From NCBI GenBank assembly GCA_027066695.1, contig JAMONE010000203.1, positions 1 to 7,377 of the forward strand: 7,377 nucleotides of DNA, read 5' to 3'. The notes beneath the pieces are model-generated. The model had not been told where the DNA came from, did no database searches, and saw only the letters and a program-made list of their open reading frames with translations. Below, in pieces: positions 6,704-7,377 of this stretch. This DNA comes from Micavibrio sp. (GTDB lineage: Bacteria; Pseudomonadota; Alphaproteobacteria; Micavibrionales; Micavibrionaceae). Position 1 is the first letter of the stretch, and each line of letters starts with the position of its first letter. The position numbers and the translations under genes were made by a program.

Positions 6704-6712
6704 TGATATAAT
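6704..6712 (+). promoter_or_regulatory. Extended -10 promoter candidate for hisG
   Basis: TGATATAAT is a perfect extended -10 (TG-N-TATAAT). No good -35 is found 17 bases upstream, but extended -10 promoters often tolerate that. Transcription would start near 6719, giving a hisG leader of about 68 bases. That leader holds no start codon followed by a run of histidine codons, so I see no classical his attenuator. Confidence 0.5.
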
Positions 6713-6786
6713 CACATCATTACATTCTCTGCATAATTAACAAATCCCCACTTGCCCCGCTACGCCTTCTGCGCTAAATATTTATC

Positions 6787-7377
6787 ATGAAAAATAACAA
6801 GTTAATACTCGCCGTGCCAAAGGGGCGCATATTAGAAGAGCTTATGCCGCTTTTAAATGCGTGCGACATTATCCCCGAAGATGATTTCACAAATCCCCAA
6901 AGCCGCAAGCTGCAATTCACCACCAACCATAATAGCCTTGATATTATCCGTGTACGTGCCTTTGACGTTGCTACTTTTGTGGCTTACGGCGGAGCGCATA
7001 TAGGCGTTGTTGGCAGTGACGCGATCGAGGAATTTAACTATTCCGAGATTTATGCCCCGCTCGACCTTGGCATAGGAAAATGCCATCTATCGGTTGCTAT
7101 GCCGATAAAAGACGCGCAAAGCGACGACCCTAGAAAATGGAGTCACATCCGCGTAGCCACAAAATATCCATCCCTAACGGCGCGGCATTTCTCCAAGCGC
7201 GGCGTACAAACAGAGTGTATCAAGCTAAATGGCGCAATGGAGATTGCCCCCGCCCTTGGTTTGGCCAAACATATCGTTGACCTTGTATCGACAGGAAGCA
7301 CTCTAAAAGCCAATAACATGGTTGAGGTTGAAAAGATACTAGACGTATCATCTAGGTTAATAGTAAACCGCTCTATC
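6787..7377 (+). CDS. hisG: ATP phosphoribosyltransferase, catalytic subunit (3' end outside window)
   Basis: Catalyses the first, committed step of histidine synthesis, joining ATP and PRPP to phosphoribosyl-ATP. The reading frame is open for 197 codons to the window edge. N-terminal LILAVPKGRILEEL, the IRVRAFDVATFVAYGGAHIG and VVGSDAIEE segments, PLDLGIGKCHLSVA (about 91-104) and the PRPP-binding loop DLVSTGSTLKANN (about 165-177) are all present. The PKGRI N-terminus and compact spacing suggest the short form (about 220 residues), which lacks the C-terminal histidine-binding domain and works with the regulatory partner HisZ. The missing C-terminus prevents proof. No Shine-Dalgarno sequence precedes ATG 6787; the upstream bases are AT-rich. 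Other his genes may follow to the right. Base composition is clearly more GC-rich than the pentapeptide gene. Confidence 0.95.
   Translation, partial: MKNNKLILAVPKGRILEELMPLLNACDIIPEDDFTNPQSRKLQFTTNHNSLDIIRVRAFDVATFVAYGGAHIGVVGSDAIEEFNYSEIYAPLDLGIGKCHLSVAMPIKDAQSDDPRKWSHIRVATKYPSLTARHFSKRGVQTECIKLNGAMEIAPALGLAKHIVDLVSTGSTLKANNMVEVEKILDVSSRLIVNRSI

Noticed and set aside
6713..6780. His leader peptide with CAT CAT codons before hisG
   Set aside because: The frame has a stop immediately upstream and no start codon, and only two histidine codons.
6448..6786. Integration site of a mobile element at tRNA-Leu
   Set aside because: No direct repeat of the tRNA 3' end and no integrase are visible in the window.

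Overview
The window looks like chromosomal DNA of a moderately AT-rich bacterium. The best guess is an alphaproteobacterium. The basis is the type of HisG (short-form-like N-terminus, 'PLDLGIGKC' region), a bactofilin with long disordered flanks, and the general housekeeping content. This assignment is inference from remembered family features, not from a search. Standard genetic code fits all genes.

Layout, left to right: the first 82 bases are the 5' end of an unrecognised minus-strand gene. After a 234-base gap comes nth (endonuclease III, plus strand). It converges on and overlaps by 8 bases the 3' end of rseP (membrane site-2 metalloprotease, minus strand). Upstream of rseP, also on the minus strand, lie a two-hairpin terminator region, a bactofilin-family gene and uvrC (excision nuclease subunit C). 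A divergent intergenic region of about 250 bases separates uvrC from a plus-strand pentapeptide-repeat gene with its own good sigma70-type promoter. A long inverted repeat, a tRNA-Leu(UAA) gene with encoded CCA and a probable terminator follow. The 5' 197 codons of hisG (ATP phosphoribosyltransferase) run off the right edge.

Functionally this is mostly core genome. Nth (base excision) and UvrC (nucleotide excision) are both DNA repair enzymes but are not in one operon. RseP acts in regulated intramembrane proteolysis of the envelope stress response, bactofilin in envelope-associated cytoskeleton, HisG in the first step of histidine synthesis. The accessory-looking part is about 5.6-6.4 kb: the AT-rich pentapeptide-repeat gene beside the tRNA gene. 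I see no transposase, integrase, CRISPR array, toxin-antitoxin pair or prophage. The items most worth a second look are the pentapeptide gene with its conspicuous 3' hairpin, an acidic extra segment in RseP, and an operator-like inverted repeat upstream of the bactofilin gene. I do not see convincing evidence of a new multi-gene system.
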